DNA of 64,000 nucleotides. Origin: Dyella sp. GSA-30 (GTDB lineage: Bacteria > Pseudomonadota > Gammaproteobacteria > Xanthomonadales > Rhodanobacteraceae). Under the pieces are notes generated by a model. The model saw only the letters and a list, made by a program, of their open reading frames with translations, had not been told where the DNA came from and ran no database searches. Shown piece by piece: positions 1 to 9,026 of this stretch (position 1 is its first letter; each line of letters begins with the position of its first letter). The stretch lies in contig NZ_AP027042.1 of the NCBI RefSeq assembly GCF_027924605.1, positions 3,139,524-3,203,523 on the forward strand, written 5' to 3'. The position numbers and the translations under genes are program-made.

Positions 1-71
1 GTCGCGACCAACCGTGACGCAACCGCAACCCCTGGCTGCTACCATGCCCTCATGTGATGGAGGACCCAAGC

Positions 72-1199
72 ATGGCCGATCAGCCAACCGATTTTCTAAA
101 GGATTACCAGGCACTCGCGCAGCAATCCTGGGACGCGTGGACGCGCTATTTGCAGCAACAGCCCGCGGCTGTTTCTCCATTCGCGCCGTCGGGTTCCAGT
201 ACCCGCGCGGACGACTTCATGACACGCAGCATGGCCGGTGCCAAGGCTTATGCCGACTGGTTGCGCAGCGCCGCCACCAGCGGTCTGGGGCAGGGCGGCG
301 ATGACTGGCAGCGCCAGATGCAGGGTCTGTTTGCCGGCATGGGCGGCCAGCCGTTTACTCAGGCGTTTGCCGGGCTGGACGGTGCATCCGCGCAAAGTTT
401 TTTCCAGCAGTGGCAGCACTGGATGCAGGCACAAAGCGGTATGGGTGCGATGCCAGGGCTTGCCGGCATGTCGGGTTTCAATGCCATGCCGAATTTCAAT
501 GCGATGCCTAACTTTGGCGCGATGCCTAACTTCGGTGCCATGCCGAATTTCGGCTCGATGCCGGGCTTTGGCGATACCTCCGCCGCTTTTGGCTTCACGC
601 GTGAACGTCAGCTACAGCAGCAGGCACTCGCCGCAGCCATGCGCGAATATGCCGAGACGGCCTCGCACTATCAGTCGCTGATCCAACAAGCCAACGCGCA
701 AGGTTTCGAGCGCTTGCAGGCACAGCTTGCCGAGATGGCCAATACCGGCAAACACGTGGATTCGCTGAAGGCGTTGTACGACCTTTGGGTGGATGCCGCG
801 GAAGAATGCTACGCGCAGATCGCACTGTCGACGGAGTTCAAACAGGTCTACGGCGCCATGGTCAACGCGCAGATGCGCGTGCGCCAGTTGCAGCAACAGC
901 AGCTGGAAGCGGCATGTCGTGAGCTGGGCCTGCCTACGCGTAGTGAAGTCACCGCACTGGGCAAACGTCTGCAGGAACTACGCCGCGAAGTTCGTTCGGC
1001 GGCTGCAGCCACGCAGCCTGATGCTGGCGACAACTCCGACGCTTTGCGCGCCGAAGTGGCCGCACTCAAGCGCAAGCTCGCCGAGGCGCAAAAGAAAACC
1101 GATACCGCCGCAAGGACGGCAAAAAAGCCTGCGCCGGCCCGTTCGGCAGCACCGAAAAAGACGGCCGGCGCCAAGACCGGCACGCGTCGCAGCAAGTAA
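72..1199 (+). CDS. phaE: Class III poly(3-hydroxyalkanoate) synthase subunit PhaE
   Basis: PhaE is the non-catalytic partner of PhaC in class III PHA synthases; together they polymerise hydroxyacyl-CoA on the surface of polyester granules. The protein is about 375 residues, Gln/Met-rich, with a long helical, Lys/Ala-rich C-terminus. Around residues 133-168 it carries a run of hexapeptide repeats of the type MPNFGA/MPNFNA, which I do not know as a family feature. The start at 72 is chosen because GGAGG lies at 59-63; GTG 54 and ATG 57 are in frame upstream but have no such site. phaC starts 9 bases after the stop, so the two form an operon. The call rests on overall character and on the adjacent phaC. 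Confidence 0.9.
   Translation: MADQPTDFLKDYQALAQQSWDAWTRYLQQQPAAVSPFAPSGSSTRADDFMTRSMAGAKAYADWLRSAATSGLGQGGDDWQRQMQGLFAGMGGQPFTQAFAGLDGASAQSFFQQWQHWMQAQSGMGAMPGLAGMSGFNAMPNFNAMPNFGAMPNFGAMPNFGSMPGFGDTSAAFGFTRERQLQQQALAAAMREYAETASHYQSLIQQANAQGFERLQAQLAEMANTGKHVDSLKALYDLWVDAAEECYAQIALSTEFKQVYGAMVNAQMRVRQLQQQQLEAACRELGLPTRSEVTALGKRLQELRREVRSAAAATQPDAGDNSDALRAEVAALKRKLAEAQKKTDTAARTAKKPAPARSAAPKKTAGAKTGTRRSK
468..573 (+). repeat. 18-bp in-frame tandem repeat inside phaE
   Basis: Six to seven degenerate 18-bp units each encode a hexapeptide of the form Met-Pro-Asn-Phe-(Asn/Gly)-(Ala/Ser). Units differ mainly at third codon positions (AAT/AAC, TTC/TTT, GCC/GCG), so the peptide pattern is better conserved than the DNA. 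Confidence 0.85.
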
Positions 1200-1208
1200 G
1201 GAACCGCG

Positions 1209-2276
1209 ATGAACGTACCTTTTCAATTCGATCCGGCCAGCCTGCTTGCCGAAATAAGTAGCTTCCAGCAAAAGCTTTCCGCGGGATTGAGCAACGTGCG
1301 TGGCATGGTCGAGCCGGAGTACGCCAATACCCCGCGCGAAGCGATCTATCGCGAAGACAAACTCACCGTATGGCATTTCAAGGGTGACAAGGCGCCGACG
1401 GCGAAAACACCCTTGCTGATCGTGTATGCGCTGGTCAACACCGCCTGGATGACCGACCTGCAAGCCGATCGTTCGCTGGTGCGTAACTTGCTGGCGCAGG
1501 GTGAGGATGTCTACCTGATCGACTGGGGCTACCCCGATGGCGCCGACCGTTGGCTGACGTTGGACGATTACATCAACGGCTATCTCGACCGCTGCGTCGA
1601 TGCGGTGCGTAAACGCCACAACCTGGACGCGATCAACGTGCTGGGCATTTGCCAGGGCGGTGCGTTCTCGCTGTGCTACACCGCGCTGCAGCCGGAGAAG
1701 GTGAAAAACCTGATCACCATGGTGACACCGGTCGATTTCCAGACGCCGGGCAATATGCTTTCGCACTGGACGCAGAACCTGGACGTGGATCTGTTTGTCG
1801 ACACGATGGGCAATATCCCGGCCGAGTTGATGAACTGGGTTTACCTCACGCTCAAGCCGGTGCGCCTGAACCAGCAGAAATATATCGCGCTGGTGGACAT
1901 TCTCGATAACCCGAAAGAGCTGGAAAATTTCCTGCGTATGGAACGCTGGATCTTCGACTCGCCCGATCAGGCTGGCGAAGCATTCCGCGAATTCATCAAG
2001 GATTTCTACCAGGGCAACAAATTGGTCCATGGCACGTTGACCATCGGTGGCAAGCCGGTAGACCTGGGCATGATCACGCAGCCGGTGCTGAATATCTTCG
2101 CCGAGCAGGACCACCTGGTGCCGCCGGACGCATCGAAGGCGCTGGCCAAGAAAGTCGGTACGACCGACTACACCGAGCTGGCCTTCAAGGGCGGTCATAT
2201 CGGGATCTACGTCTCGGGCCGCGCGCAGCGTGAAGTGCCGCCGGCGATTCACCAGTGGCTGCGTTCCAGGGACTGA
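1209..2276 (+). CDS. phaC: Class III poly(3-hydroxyalkanoate) synthase catalytic subunit PhaC
   Basis: This is the catalytic subunit that forms PHA polyester from 3-hydroxyacyl-CoA at the granule surface. The 355-residue length fits class III PhaC; class I enzymes are near 590. The alpha/beta-hydrolase fold carries the modified lipase box GICQGG with nucleophile Cys148. Asp301 (AEQDHLVPP) and His330 (FKGGHIG) complete the catalytic triad. The start at 1209 follows phaE by 9 bases, and translation is probably linked. All catalytic residues are intact, so the strain should make an active synthase if PhaE is functional. A small PHA-system protein at about 57.5 kb is a probable functional partner. 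Confidence 0.96.
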   Translation: MNVPFQFDPASLLAEISSFQQKLSAGLSNVRGMVEPEYANTPREAIYREDKLTVWHFKGDKAPTAKTPLLIVYALVNTAWMTDLQADRSLVRNLLAQGEDVYLIDWGYPDGADRWLTLDDYINGYLDRCVDAVRKRHNLDAINVLGICQGGAFSLCYTALQPEKVKNLITMVTPVDFQTPGNMLSHWTQNLDVDLFVDTMGNIPAELMNWVYLTLKPVRLNQQKYIALVDILDNPKELENFLRMERWIFDSPDQAGEAFREFIKDFYQGNKLVHGTLTIGGKPVDLGMITQPVLNIFAEQDHLVPPDASKALAKKVGTTDYTELAFKGGHIGIYVSGRAQREVPPAIHQWLRSRD

Positions 2277-2300
2277 CGATTCAGAGCGAGAGGGGTATGC

Positions 2301-2489
2301 ATGAATAGCGAAAAACGTTTGTGCCGTTCGAGCAGCCAGAAAATGCTGGCGGGTGTGTGTGGTGGTGTCGCCGAGTATCTCGGTTGGGATGCCACCATCG
2401 TGCGCGTGATCTGGATCATCCTGACCCTGGCCGGTGGCTCGGGCATCCTGCTTTATCTGATCCTGTGGCTGGTGATGCCGCAGGGTTGA
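2301..2489 (+). CDS. Small PspC-domain inner membrane protein
   Basis: A 62-residue PspC-family protein. Residues 1-30 hold the conserved Gly-rich segment (AGVCGGVAEYLG), and residues about 34-58 form one hydrophobic membrane helix ending in MPQG. Full-length PspC takes part in the phage-shock response to envelope stress; stand-alone mini-PspC proteins are common and mostly uncharacterised. A GAGAGG ribosome site precedes the ATG. It follows phaC by 24 bases on the same strand and may share its transcript. No pspA or pspB is in the window, so a classical Psp role is not supported by context. Confidence 0.85.
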   Translation: MNSEKRLCRSSSQKMLAGVCGGVAEYLGWDATIVRVIWIILTLAGGSGILLYLILWLVMPQG

Positions 2490-2521
2490 GTGTTGCCAAA
2501 ACCGCGTGTTTGCAGCGGGAA

Positions 2522-2543
2522 GGTCGCGACTTCAGTCGCGACC
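2522..2543. repeat. REP-like palindrome GGTCGCGAC-TTCA-GTCGCGACC
   Basis: Two GTCGCGAC octamers, each self-complementary, flank TTCA and form a near-perfect hairpin between the pspC-like gene and mtnA. The core resembles the extragenic 'gcgacttcagtcgcgacc' repeats that I recall from Xanthomonas and Pseudomonas genomes. A related fragment (TAGTCGCTCCTACAG) lies in the loop of the inverted element near 11.15 kb. Confidence 0.6.
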
Positions 2544-2595
2544 GCAACATCGCCGGATAGCTGTGCACTCGGCCCCGGTCTGCCTCGCCATCCCG

Positions 2596-2601
2596 TAAAA
2601 T
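2596..2601 (+). promoter_or_regulatory. Candidate -10 box of a leaderless mtnA transcript
   Basis: TAAAAT ends exactly 6 bases before the mtnA ATG at 2608, which places the expected transcription start at or next to the start codon. No Shine-Dalgarno sequence lies in between. A convincing -35 is not visible. The same geometry is seen at uvrC. Confidence 0.45.
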
Positions 2602-2607
2602 AACCCA

Positions 2608-3633
2608 ATGAATACTTCCGCCAAGACCCTCTCCCACGACACCATCCGCGCCGTCCAATGGCAGGGTGACCACCTGCGCCTGCTCGATCAGCGCCTGCTG
2701 CCACGTAAAGAGCACTGGTTCGATTGCCGCGATTACTTGCAGGTCACCCAGGCGATCAAGGACCTGGCCGTGCGCGGTGCTCCGGCCATCGGTATCGCCG
2801 CGGCCTGGGGTGTGGTGCTTGCCGCCCAACAGGGCCAGTCGCTCGACGCGGCCCTGGCCACCTTGCGCGCGGCGCGTCCCACGGCGGTGAACCTGATGTG
2901 GGCGCTCGATCGCATGAAGGCGGTGATTGCCACGGGTGCGGACGCTGGGCGGCTGGAGCGCGAGGCTCAGGCGATCCAGGATGAAGATCTGGCCGCCAAC
3001 CGTCATATGGGCGAACTGGGCGCTGCGTTGATCGCGCCGAACTCGGGCGTGCTCACGCACTGCAATACCGGTTCGCTCGCGACCGCCGGTTACGGTACGG
3101 CGCTGGGTGTGATCCGCGCTGGCGTGGCCAATGGCCATATCGAACAGGTCTATGCCGGCGAGACCCGGCCCTGGCAGCAAGGTGCGCGCCTGACCATGTG
3201 GGAGTTGGTGCGCGACGGCATTCCGGCCAAGTTGATTGCCGACTCCGCCGCGTCGCATCTGATGCGTTCGGGGGCTGTCCAGTGGGTCATCGTCGGCGCC
3301 GATCGCATCGCCGCCAATGGCGATACCGCCAACAAGATCGGCACCTACCAGCTGGCGATCGCCGCGCGACACCATGGCGTGAAGTTCATGGTGGTCGCAC
3401 CATCGTCCACGGTCGACATGGCCACCGTGTCGGGCGACGACATCGAGATCGAACTGCGCGATCCGACCGAGCTGCTCGGGCTGGGCGGCCAGCGCACCGT
3501 GGTCGAAGGTGCCGATGCCTGGAATCCGGTATTCGACGTGACGCCAGCGAGCCTGATCGACGCCATCGTGACCGAACGTGGTGTGATCGAGCGGCCCAAT
3601 ACGATGGCGATGCTGGCGATGTTCGGCCGGTGA
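2608..3633 (+). CDS. mtnA: S-methyl-5-thioribose-1-phosphate isomerase
   Basis: It converts methylthioribose-1-phosphate to methylthioribulose-1-phosphate in the cytosolic methionine salvage pathway. The 341 residues have the usual family length. Cys152 (THCNTGSLA) and Asp232 ([11 protein letters not shown]) fit the catalytic Cys and Asp of the Bacillus enzyme, and the [10 protein letters not shown] segment is also present. There is no Shine-Dalgarno before ATG 2608, while a -10-like box ends 6 bases upstream, so the mRNA may be leaderless. Its stop overlaps the start of the GtrA-like gene by 4 bases. An aminotransferase/omega-amidase pair near 34 kb may serve the last step of the same pathway. 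Confidence 0.96.
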   Translation: MNTSAKTLSHDTIRAVQWQGDHLRLLDQRLLPRKEHWFDCRDYLQVTQAIKDLAVRGAPAIGIAAAWGVVLAAQQGQSLDAALATLRAARPTAVNLMWALDRMKAVIATGADAGRLEREAQAIQDEDLAANRHMGELGAALIAPNSGVLTHCNTGSLATAGYGTALGVIRAGVANGHIEQVYAGETRPWQQGARLTMWELVRDGIPAKLIADSAASHLMRSGAVQWVIVGADRIAANGDTANKIGTYQLAIAARHHGVKFMVVAPSSTVDMATVSGDDIEIELRDPTELLGLGGQRTVVEGADAWNPVFDVTPASLIDAIVTERGVIERPNTMAMLAMFGR

Positions 3634-4040
3634 AACTTCGCCAGGAGCTCATGCTGTTCGCCGTTGGCGGGGTGCTTGGGCTGGTTGTCGATGCCGGCGT
3701 GGTGCAGCTGCTGGTCGGCGCATTTGGCTGGAATCCCTACCTTGCGCGCGTGCTGTCGTTTCTGCTGGCGGCCACCGTGACGTGGTGGTGGAACCGGCGC
3801 AAGACGTTTGCCGAGCGCAGCAGCGGCCGCTCGGCCCATGCCGAATGGTTGCATTGGATGGCTCTGATGGGCGCCGGCGCGGTGGTCAATTACGGTGTCT
3901 TCGCCGCGCTTTTATGGACCATTCCGGCGCTTCGCCCATGGCCTGCGGTGCCTACTGCGGCAGGTTCGGCGGTGGCTGCGCTGGTCAATTTCGCGACAGC
4001 GCGCGGGATGCTTTTCCGGCAGTCCAAAACATCGTTGTAA
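3630..4040 (+). CDS. GtrA-like small membrane protein
   Basis: A protein of about 136 residues with four hydrophobic helices (about residues 8-28, 35-52, 72-95 and 103-122) and a positively charged loop (WWWNRRKTF) typical of the GtrA/DPMS family. These proteins are proposed to flip polyprenol-linked sugars or to help glycosyltransferases at the inner membrane. The start is GTG 3630, overlapping the mtnA stop as GTGA, so expression is probably coupled to mtnA. ATG 3651 is a shorter alternative. No glycosyltransferase gene is adjacent, so the sugar substrate cannot be guessed. Confidence 0.8.
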   Translation: MKLRQELMLFAVGGVLGLVVDAGVVQLLVGAFGWNPYLARVLSFLLAATVTWWWNRRKTFAERSSGRSAHAEWLHWMALMGAGAVVNYGVFAALLWTIPALRPWPAVPTAAGSAVAALVNFATARGMLFRQSKTSL

Positions 4041-4066
4041 GTTATTGATTAATATATAAAAAATAG

Positions 4067-4082
4067 TGTCGTTTTAACGACA
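4067..4082. promoter_or_regulatory. Perfect 16-bp palindrome upstream of gyrA
   Basis: TGTCGTTTTAACGACA is a perfect palindrome in an AT-rich stretch just after the GtrA gene. A TACACT -10 candidate lies at 4090-4095, so the palindrome covers the position where a -35 element would sit. It looks like an operator or a supercoiling-sensitive promoter element, but no family assignment is possible. Confidence 0.5.
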
Positions 4083-4179
4083 TTCGTGCTACACTTCACG
4101 CACTGAATTTGTAGGTCGCTGGGGCATGCGCTCGGGGGCGCTGTGCCGCGACCTTTTTCTTCTTCCAGGGAACCGATTG

Positions 4180-6783
4180 ATGGCAGAACTCGCCAAAGAA
4201 ATCATTCGCGTAAGCATCGAAGACGAAATGCGTCAGAGCTATCTCGATTACGCCATGAGCGTAATCGTAGGCCGCGCACTTCCGGATGTTCGCGATGGTC
4301 TGAAGCCCGTACATCGCCGCGTATTGTTCGCGATGAACGAATTAGGCAATGTCTGGAACAAGCCTTATAAGAAATCGGCCCGCGTGGTCGGTGACGTGAT
4401 CGGTAAATACCATCCGCATGGCGATGTGGCTGTCTATGACGCCATCGTTCGTATGGCGCAGCCGTTCTCCCTGCGCTACATGCTGATCGATGGCCAGGGT
4501 AACTTCGGTTCGGTCGACGGCGACAGCGCGGCGGCCATGCGTTACACCGAAGTGCGCATGTCCAAGCTCACGCACGAGCTGCTGGCCGATATCGACAAGG
4601 AAACCGTCGACTTCGGTCCGAACTACGATGAAAGCGAGCACGAGCCGCTGGTGTTGCCGACGCGCGTGCCGAACCTGCTGATCAACGGTTCGGCGGGTAT
4701 CGCGGTCGGCATGGCCACCAATGTGCCGCCGCACAACATCAATGAAGTGATCGCCGCCACGATCGCACTCATCGACGATCCGTCGTTGTCGATCGAAGAC
4801 CTGATGACGCATATCCCCGGCCCGGACTTTCCGACGGCGGGCATCATCAACGGTTCGTCGGGCATCATCGAGGCGTACCGTACCGGTCGCGGCCGTATCC
4901 TGGTGCGCGCCAAGGCCGATATCGAGACCGAAACCAACGGCCGTGAGACGATCATCGTCACCGAGCTGCCGTATCAGGTGAACAAGGCGCGGTTGATCGA
5001 AAAGATCGCCGAGCTGGTCAAGGAAAAGAAGCTCGAAGGCATCAGCGAGCTGCGCGACGAGTCCGACAAGGACGGCATGCGCGTCGTCATCGAGATCCGT
5101 CGTGACGCGATGGGCGACGTGGTGCTGAACAACCTGTTCCAGCAAACCCAGTTGCAGGTCACCTTCGGCATCAACATGGTGGCGCTGATCGATGGCCGCC
5201 CGCAGCTGTTGAACCTCAAGGACATCCTCGAGGCCTTCATTCGCCACCGCCGTGAAGTCGTCACCCGCCGCACCATCTTCGATCTGCGCAAGGCCCGTGC
5301 CCGCGCGCATATCCTCGAAGGTTTGACGGTCGCGCTGGCGAACATCGACGAGATGATCGAGCTGATCCGTACGTCAGCCTCGCCGGCCGAGGCGCGCGAA
5401 CGCATGCTCGCACGCAAGTGGCAGCCGGGCCTGGTCAGCGCCATGCTCACGGCGTCCGGCGCGGACATGTCGCGCCCGGAAGACATGGATCCGCGCGATG
5501 GCCTGAAGGGCGATACCTATCAGCTATCCGATATCCAGGCGCAGGAAATCCTGGCGATGCGTCTGCATCGCCTGACCGGATTGGAGCAGGACAAGCTGTC
5601 GGACGAGTATCGCCAGATTCTCGACACGATCCGCGGTTTGATCGAGATCCTCGAAGATCCCGAGCGTCTGCTCGCGGTGATTCGCGAAGAGCTGGAAAAT
5701 ATTCTGAGCGAGTTCGGCGATGCGCGTCGCACTGAAATCCAGCACTCGCAAGAAGACCTCAACGTACTGGATCTGATCGCGCCGGAAGACGTCGTCGTCA
5801 CGCTGTCGCACTCCGGTTACGTGAAGCGTCAGCCGGCCAGCACTTACCGTGCACAGCGTCGTGGCGGCAAGGGTCGCTCGGCATCCGCGCTGAAAGACGA
5901 GGATTTCGTCGAGCAGTTGTGGGTGGTCAATACCCACGACACGCTGTTGACCTTTACCAGTACCGGTCGTGTGTATTGGTTGAAGGTTTATCAGATGCCC
6001 GAATCGGGTCCGAATACGCGCGGCAAGCCGATGGTCAACCTGTTGCCGTTGTCGGAAGGCGAAAAGGTGCAGGCCGTGTTGCCGGTGCATGAGTACACCG
6101 ATGACCGCTTCGTTTTCTTCGCCACCCGCCAGGGTACGGTGAAGAAGACGCCGCTGACCGAGTTCGCTTATCAGCTGCAGCGAGGCAAGATCGCGATCAA
6201 CCTTGACGAGGGCGATGCGCTGGTCAATGTGGCGTTGACCGACGGCAATAGCGATGTGCTGCTGTTTGCGTCGAACGGCAAGGTCGTGCGTTTCGACGAA
6301 GGCGAAGTCCGCTCGATGGGCCGCACCGCCACCGGCGTGCGCGGTATGCGTCTTGCCGACAAGAGCGAAGTCGTGTCGCTGATCGTGGCTGCCGAGGGCG
6401 ACATTCTCACCGCGACCGAGCGTGGTTACGGCAAGCGCACGACGCTGGACGAGTTCCCGAAGAAGGGCCGCGGTACGCAGGGTGTTATCGGCATCCAGTG
6501 CTCCGAGCGTAACGGCCCGCTGGTGTCGGCCACCCAGGTGACCGAGGCACACGAGCTGATGTTGATTTCCAACCAGGGCACCTTGGTGCGCACACGCGTG
6601 GCGGAAGTATCGCAGCTCAGCCGTAACACGCAAGGCGTGACGCTGATCCGCTTGCCGGCGGACGAAGCCCTGGTCGGTGTGGTACGTCTCGATGCCTTGC
6701 CCGAGGGTGAGGGCGAGGAAACGGGTGAAGAAGGTGCGGAGCCGTCGGCCGCTCCCGAGTCGCCCGATACGCCTCAGGATTGA
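4180..6783 (+). CDS. gyrA: DNA gyrase subunit A
   Basis: GyrA is the DNA breakage-reunion subunit of gyrase, which introduces negative supercoils with GyrB. It has 867 residues from ATG 4180; an upstream GTG/ATG extension to 4126 is not conserved. Tyr122 (MRYTEV) is the catalytic tyrosine. The GyrA box QRRGGKGR, needed to wrap DNA, is present, followed by the beta-pinwheel domain and a short acidic tail (residues about 840-867). In the quinolone-determining region, the position equivalent to E. coli Ser83 is Val (codon 4426-4428), while Asp87 is kept. It appears monocistronic, with its own AT-rich upstream region and a terminator downstream. Confidence 0.98.
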   Translation: MAELAKEIIRVSIEDEMRQSYLDYAMSVIVGRALPDVRDGLKPVHRRVLFAMNELGNVWNKPYKKSARVVGDVIGKYHPHGDVAVYDAIVRMAQPFSLRYMLIDGQGNFGSVDGDSAAAMRYTEVRMSKLTHELLADIDKETVDFGPNYDESEHEPLVLPTRVPNLLINGSAGIAVGMATNVPPHNINEVIAATIALIDDPSLSIEDLMTHIPGPDFPTAGIINGSSGIIEAYRTGRGRILVRAKADIETETNGRETIIVTELPYQVNKARLIEKIAELVKEKKLEGISELRDESDKDGMRVVIEIRRDAMGDVVLNNLFQQTQLQVTFGINMVALIDGRPQLLNLKDILEAFIRHRREVVTRRTIFDLRKARARAHILEGLTVALANIDEMIELIRTSASPAEARERMLARKWQPGLVSAMLTASGADMSRPEDMDPRDGLKGDTYQLSDIQAQEILAMRLHRLTGLEQDKLSDEYRQILDTIRGLIEILEDPERLLAVIREELENILSEFGDARRTEIQHSQEDLNVLDLIAPEDVVVTLSHSGYVKRQPASTYRAQRRGGKGRSASALKDEDFVEQLWVVNTHDTLLTFTSTGRVYWLKVYQMPESGPNTRGKPMVNLLPLSEGEKVQAVLPVHEYTDDRFVFFATRQGTVKKTPLTEFAYQLQRGKIAINLDEGDALVNVALTDGNSDVLLFASNGKVVRFDEGEVRSMGRTATGVRGMRLADKSEVVSLIVAAEGDILTATERGYGKRTTLDEFPKKGRGTQGVIGIQCSERNGPLVSATQVTEAHELMLISNQGTLVRTRVAEVSQLSRNTQGVTLIRLPADEALVGVVRLDALPEGEGEETGEEGAEPSAAPESPDTPQD

Positions 6784-6805
6784 TAGCGTTGTAGTGCTCT
6801 ACATC

Positions 6806-6834
6806 AAACCCCGTTCGCAAGAACGGGGTTTTTT
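6806..6834 (+). terminator. Rho-independent terminator of gyrA
   Basis: The stem AAACCCCGTTC / GAACGGGGTTT with loop GCAA is followed by a T run, 22 bases after the gyrA stop. Confidence 0.93.
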
Positions 6835-6853
6835 GTTCTGTGTCATGCGGAAA

Positions 6854-7330
6854 TCAGATGGCGCCAAGCATGACGTCAGCGGTCGAGACCTTCAGTTCAC
6901 CCGGCGCTTCCACTTGCAACAGCCTGACTACGCCGTTTTCCGCAAACAGCGCAAACCGGCGTGCGCGCAGACCCATACCGTAAGCACTGCCATCGAGTTC
7001 CAGGCCCATGCTGCGCGTGAACTGCCCATTGCCATCGGCAAGCATCAGCAGATCGTTGGGAATGTGCTGATTCCGCCCCCACGCCTGCATCACATACGCA
7101 TCGTTCACCGACAGGCACATCACGTCGATACCGCGCTCGCGGAACGCGGGCATGTGCTCGATATAACCCGGTAGATGCTTGTTGGAGCAGGTGGGCGTGA
7201 ACGCGCCGGGCACCGCAAAAAGCAGCACGCGGCGACCTGCAAACAAGTCCGCGGTCCGGGTGCGTTCGATCGTCTCGCCGGCCAGGTAGATATCGGTATC
7301 GGGGAGGGTCTCGCCCGGTTGGATGCTCAT
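6854..7330 (-). CDS. Peroxiredoxin of the Prx5 type
   Basis: A 158-residue thioredoxin-fold peroxidase that reduces hydrogen peroxide and organic peroxides. The peroxidatic cysteine is Cys48 in the Prx5 motif PGAFTPTCSNKHLPGY. A second cysteine, Cys72 (DVMCLSVND), lies where many glutaredoxin- or thioredoxin-dependent Prx5 enzymes also carry one. No C-terminal resolving Cys is visible and there is no fused glutaredoxin domain. The start at 7330 (MSIQPGETLP) is taken from family alignment; ATG 7363 is an in-frame alternative. The gene is divergent from hsp20, with 138 bases between them. Confidence 0.92.
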   Translation of the reverse strand: MSIQPGETLPDTDIYLAGETIERTRTADLFAGRRVLLFAVPGAFTPTCSNKHLPGYIEHMPAFRERGIDVMCLSVNDAYVMQAWGRNQHIPNDLLMLADGNGQFTRSMGLELDGSAYGMGLRARRFALFAENGVVRLLQVEAPGELKVSTADVMLGAI

Positions 7331-7393
7331 GGTTGCCACGCTGAAGGAAGGGAAAACAACGCGCATGGTAGGGCCTGTCCATGGCCCTGTCGT

Positions 7394-7421
7394 CTTGAAT
7401 TTGTCCGGCCAGCGCCTATTT
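7394..7421 (+). promoter_or_regulatory. Sigma32-type heat-shock promoter of hsp20
   Basis: CTTGAAT at 7394-7400 and CCTATTT at 7415-7421 are separated by 14 bp. This fits the RpoH consensus CTTGAAA / CCCATNT with one mismatch in each box. The predicted transcript starts about 40 bases before the hsp20 ATG. Confidence 0.7.
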
Positions 7422-7468
7422 CCTGTGTCAGGCGGCAACCAGCCGCAACCCTATTGAGGAGTTACCCG

Positions 7469-7921
7469 ATGAACCGCATTCCCTCTCAGTTGACCTGGGG
7501 CACACTGCGCAACTTGAACGATGTGCGTCATGCATTCGATCGCTTTTTGAGCACCGACGAGACGGACGTTGCCAGTCCGTCCGCGGGCCAATGGGCGCCG
7601 CGCGTGGATATCAAGGAAGAAGACACTCGCTTCGTGATATTGGCCGATATTCCGGGCATCGATCCGGCGACGATCGAAGTGAGCATGGACAAGAACGTGC
7701 TGAGCATCAAGGGCGAGCGCGTTGCCGAAAAGACCGAGCAGAGCGCGAAATTCACTCGTATCGAGCGAGCCTATGGCAGCTTTAACCGTCGTTTCTCGCT
7801 GCCGGAAAGCGCCGACGCCGAAGGCATTACCGCCAGCGGCAAGCATGGCGTGCTGGAGGTCGTGATCCCGAAGCGTGCGCAGACCGCGCCGCGCCGCATC
7901 GCGATCGATACCGCGCACTGA
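7469..7921 (+). CDS. Small heat-shock protein, Hsp20/alpha-crystallin family
   Basis: A 150-residue holdase chaperone that binds unfolding proteins without ATP. The alpha-crystallin domain spans residues about 43-140, starting at WAPRVDIKEE, with the conserved segment LADIPGID, a KNVLSIKGER strand, and the GVLEVVIPK strand near the C-terminus. GAGGAG at 7456-7461 sets the start 7 bases downstream; the longer upstream ORF has no such support. A sigma32-like promoter lies in the divergent spacer with the peroxiredoxin gene. A CbpA-type DnaJ gene follows downstream. Confidence 0.94.
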   Translation: MNRIPSQLTWGTLRNLNDVRHAFDRFLSTDETDVASPSAGQWAPRVDIKEEDTRFVILADIPGIDPATIEVSMDKNVLSIKGERVAEKTEQSAKFTRIERAYGSFNRRFSLPESADAEGITASGKHGVLEVVIPKRAQTAPRRIAIDTAH

Positions 7922-7945
7922 TAGGCCTGTACTTAAGGCATGAGG

Positions 7946-7977
7946 CCAGGCGATCGGCTCACGGTCGCCTGGCTTTC
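7946..7977 (+). terminator. Hairpin after hsp20, possible terminator
   Basis: CCAGGCGA and TCGCCTGG form an 8-bp stem with an 11-base loop, followed only by CTTTC. The short T tract makes termination uncertain. Confidence 0.5.
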
Positions 7978-8067
7978 GCGGGTAGACTGCAATGACATGA
8001 ACGGCCTGTCGCGGACGATTGTCTGCGGCAGGCTGCATGTGCTTAAAGCATTGGCCGGGGAGCGGCG

Positions 8068-8976
8068 GTGGAATTCAAAGATTATTACGACATCCTGGGT
8101 GTGAAGCCCGATGCCAGCGAGGCCGATATCAAGGCGGCCTATCGCAAATTGGCGCGCAAATATCATCCGGACAAGAACAAAGAAGCGGGCGCCGAAGACA
8201 AGTTCAAGGCGATTAACGAAGCCAATGAAGTGCTGCGCGATAAAGAAAAGCGCGCGGCTTACGATCAGCTGCGCGCCGGCGGTTATCGCGGTGGCGAGCA
8301 GTTCCGTCCCCCGCCGGGCTGGGGACAGGGCGGGCAGGGTTTCGATTTTGGCGATTCGGGCCACGGCGACTTCAGCGACTTTTTCGAAAGCCTCTTTGGC
8401 GCGCGTGCCGGCGGAGCGGCCGGGCGCGGCGCGCCACGGCCGCGCCGGGGCGGCGACGTGCAGGCGCAGGTACAGATCGACCTGAAGACAGCCTTCGACG
8501 GCGGCCGAACCCGTCTGGTACTGCAGGACAGTCATGGCGGCGAGCGCACGCTGGAAGTGAAGATTCCGGCCGGCATTCAGCCGGGCAAGGTCATCCGCCT
8601 CGCCGGGCAGGGCCATGCAGGCCAAGCCGGCGGTCCCAGCGGCGACCTGCTGCTGGAGGTCGGTATTCGCGACGATGCCCGCTTCCGCCTCGAGGGGCAC
8701 AACGTACTGCACGTCCTGCCGATCACGCCCTGGGAAGCCGCCCTGGGCGCTACGGTGCCCGTGCCGACCCTGGCCGGCACCGTGGACCTGCGCATTCCCG
8801 CTGGCTCGCAATCGGGCCGCAAGCTGCGCTTGAAGGGCCGGGGGATGCCGGGCACGACGCCAGGCGATCAATTGGTCGAGTTGTCGATTCGGGCGCCCGC
8901 TGCAGCCAGCGAGGAAGAGCGCAAGGCGTATGAAGCCTTGCGCGATGCGTTTGGCGGGTATGACCCGCGCAGTTAG
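8068..8976 (+). CDS. DnaJ C-terminal domain co-chaperone, CbpA type
   Basis: A 302-residue J-domain protein without the zinc-finger domain of DnaJ, as in CbpA. The J domain occupies residues 1-70 with the HPD motif at 33-35 (KYHPDKNK), which stimulates DnaK ATPase. A Gly/Phe-rich linker (about 75-115) is followed by an Arg/Gly-rich stretch ([12 protein letters not shown]) and the two C-terminal substrate-binding domains. The start is GTG 8068, with GGGGAGCGG just upstream. CbpM, the usual CbpA antagonist, is not seen. The placement beside hsp20 suggests a shared protein-folding role. Confidence 0.92.
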   Translation: MEFKDYYDILGVKPDASEADIKAAYRKLARKYHPDKNKEAGAEDKFKAINEANEVLRDKEKRAAYDQLRAGGYRGGEQFRPPPGWGQGGQGFDFGDSGHGDFSDFFESLFGARAGGAAGRGAPRPRRGGDVQAQVQIDLKTAFDGGRTRLVLQDSHGGERTLEVKIPAGIQPGKVIRLAGQGHAGQAGGPSGDLLLEVGIRDDARFRLEGHNVLHVLPITPWEAALGATVPVPTLAGTVDLRIPAGSQSGRKLRLKGRGMPGTTPGDQLVELSIRAPAAASEEERKAYEALRDAFGGYDPRS

Positions 8977-8978
8977 CG

Positions 8979-9009
8979 AAAAAAAACGGCGCCTTGGCGC
9001 CGTTTTTTT
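8979..9009. terminator. Bidirectional terminator between dnaJ-like gene and pilH-like gene
   Basis: The perfect stem CGGCGCC-TT-GGCGCCG is flanked by an A run on the left and a T run on the right. It can serve both convergent genes. Confidence 0.93.
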
Positions 9010-9026
9010 ATCGAAGCAAAGCCGGT

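Noticed and set aside
468-573. CRISPR-like array
   Set aside because: The repeats are 18 bp, contiguous, in frame and inside phaE; there are no spacers.
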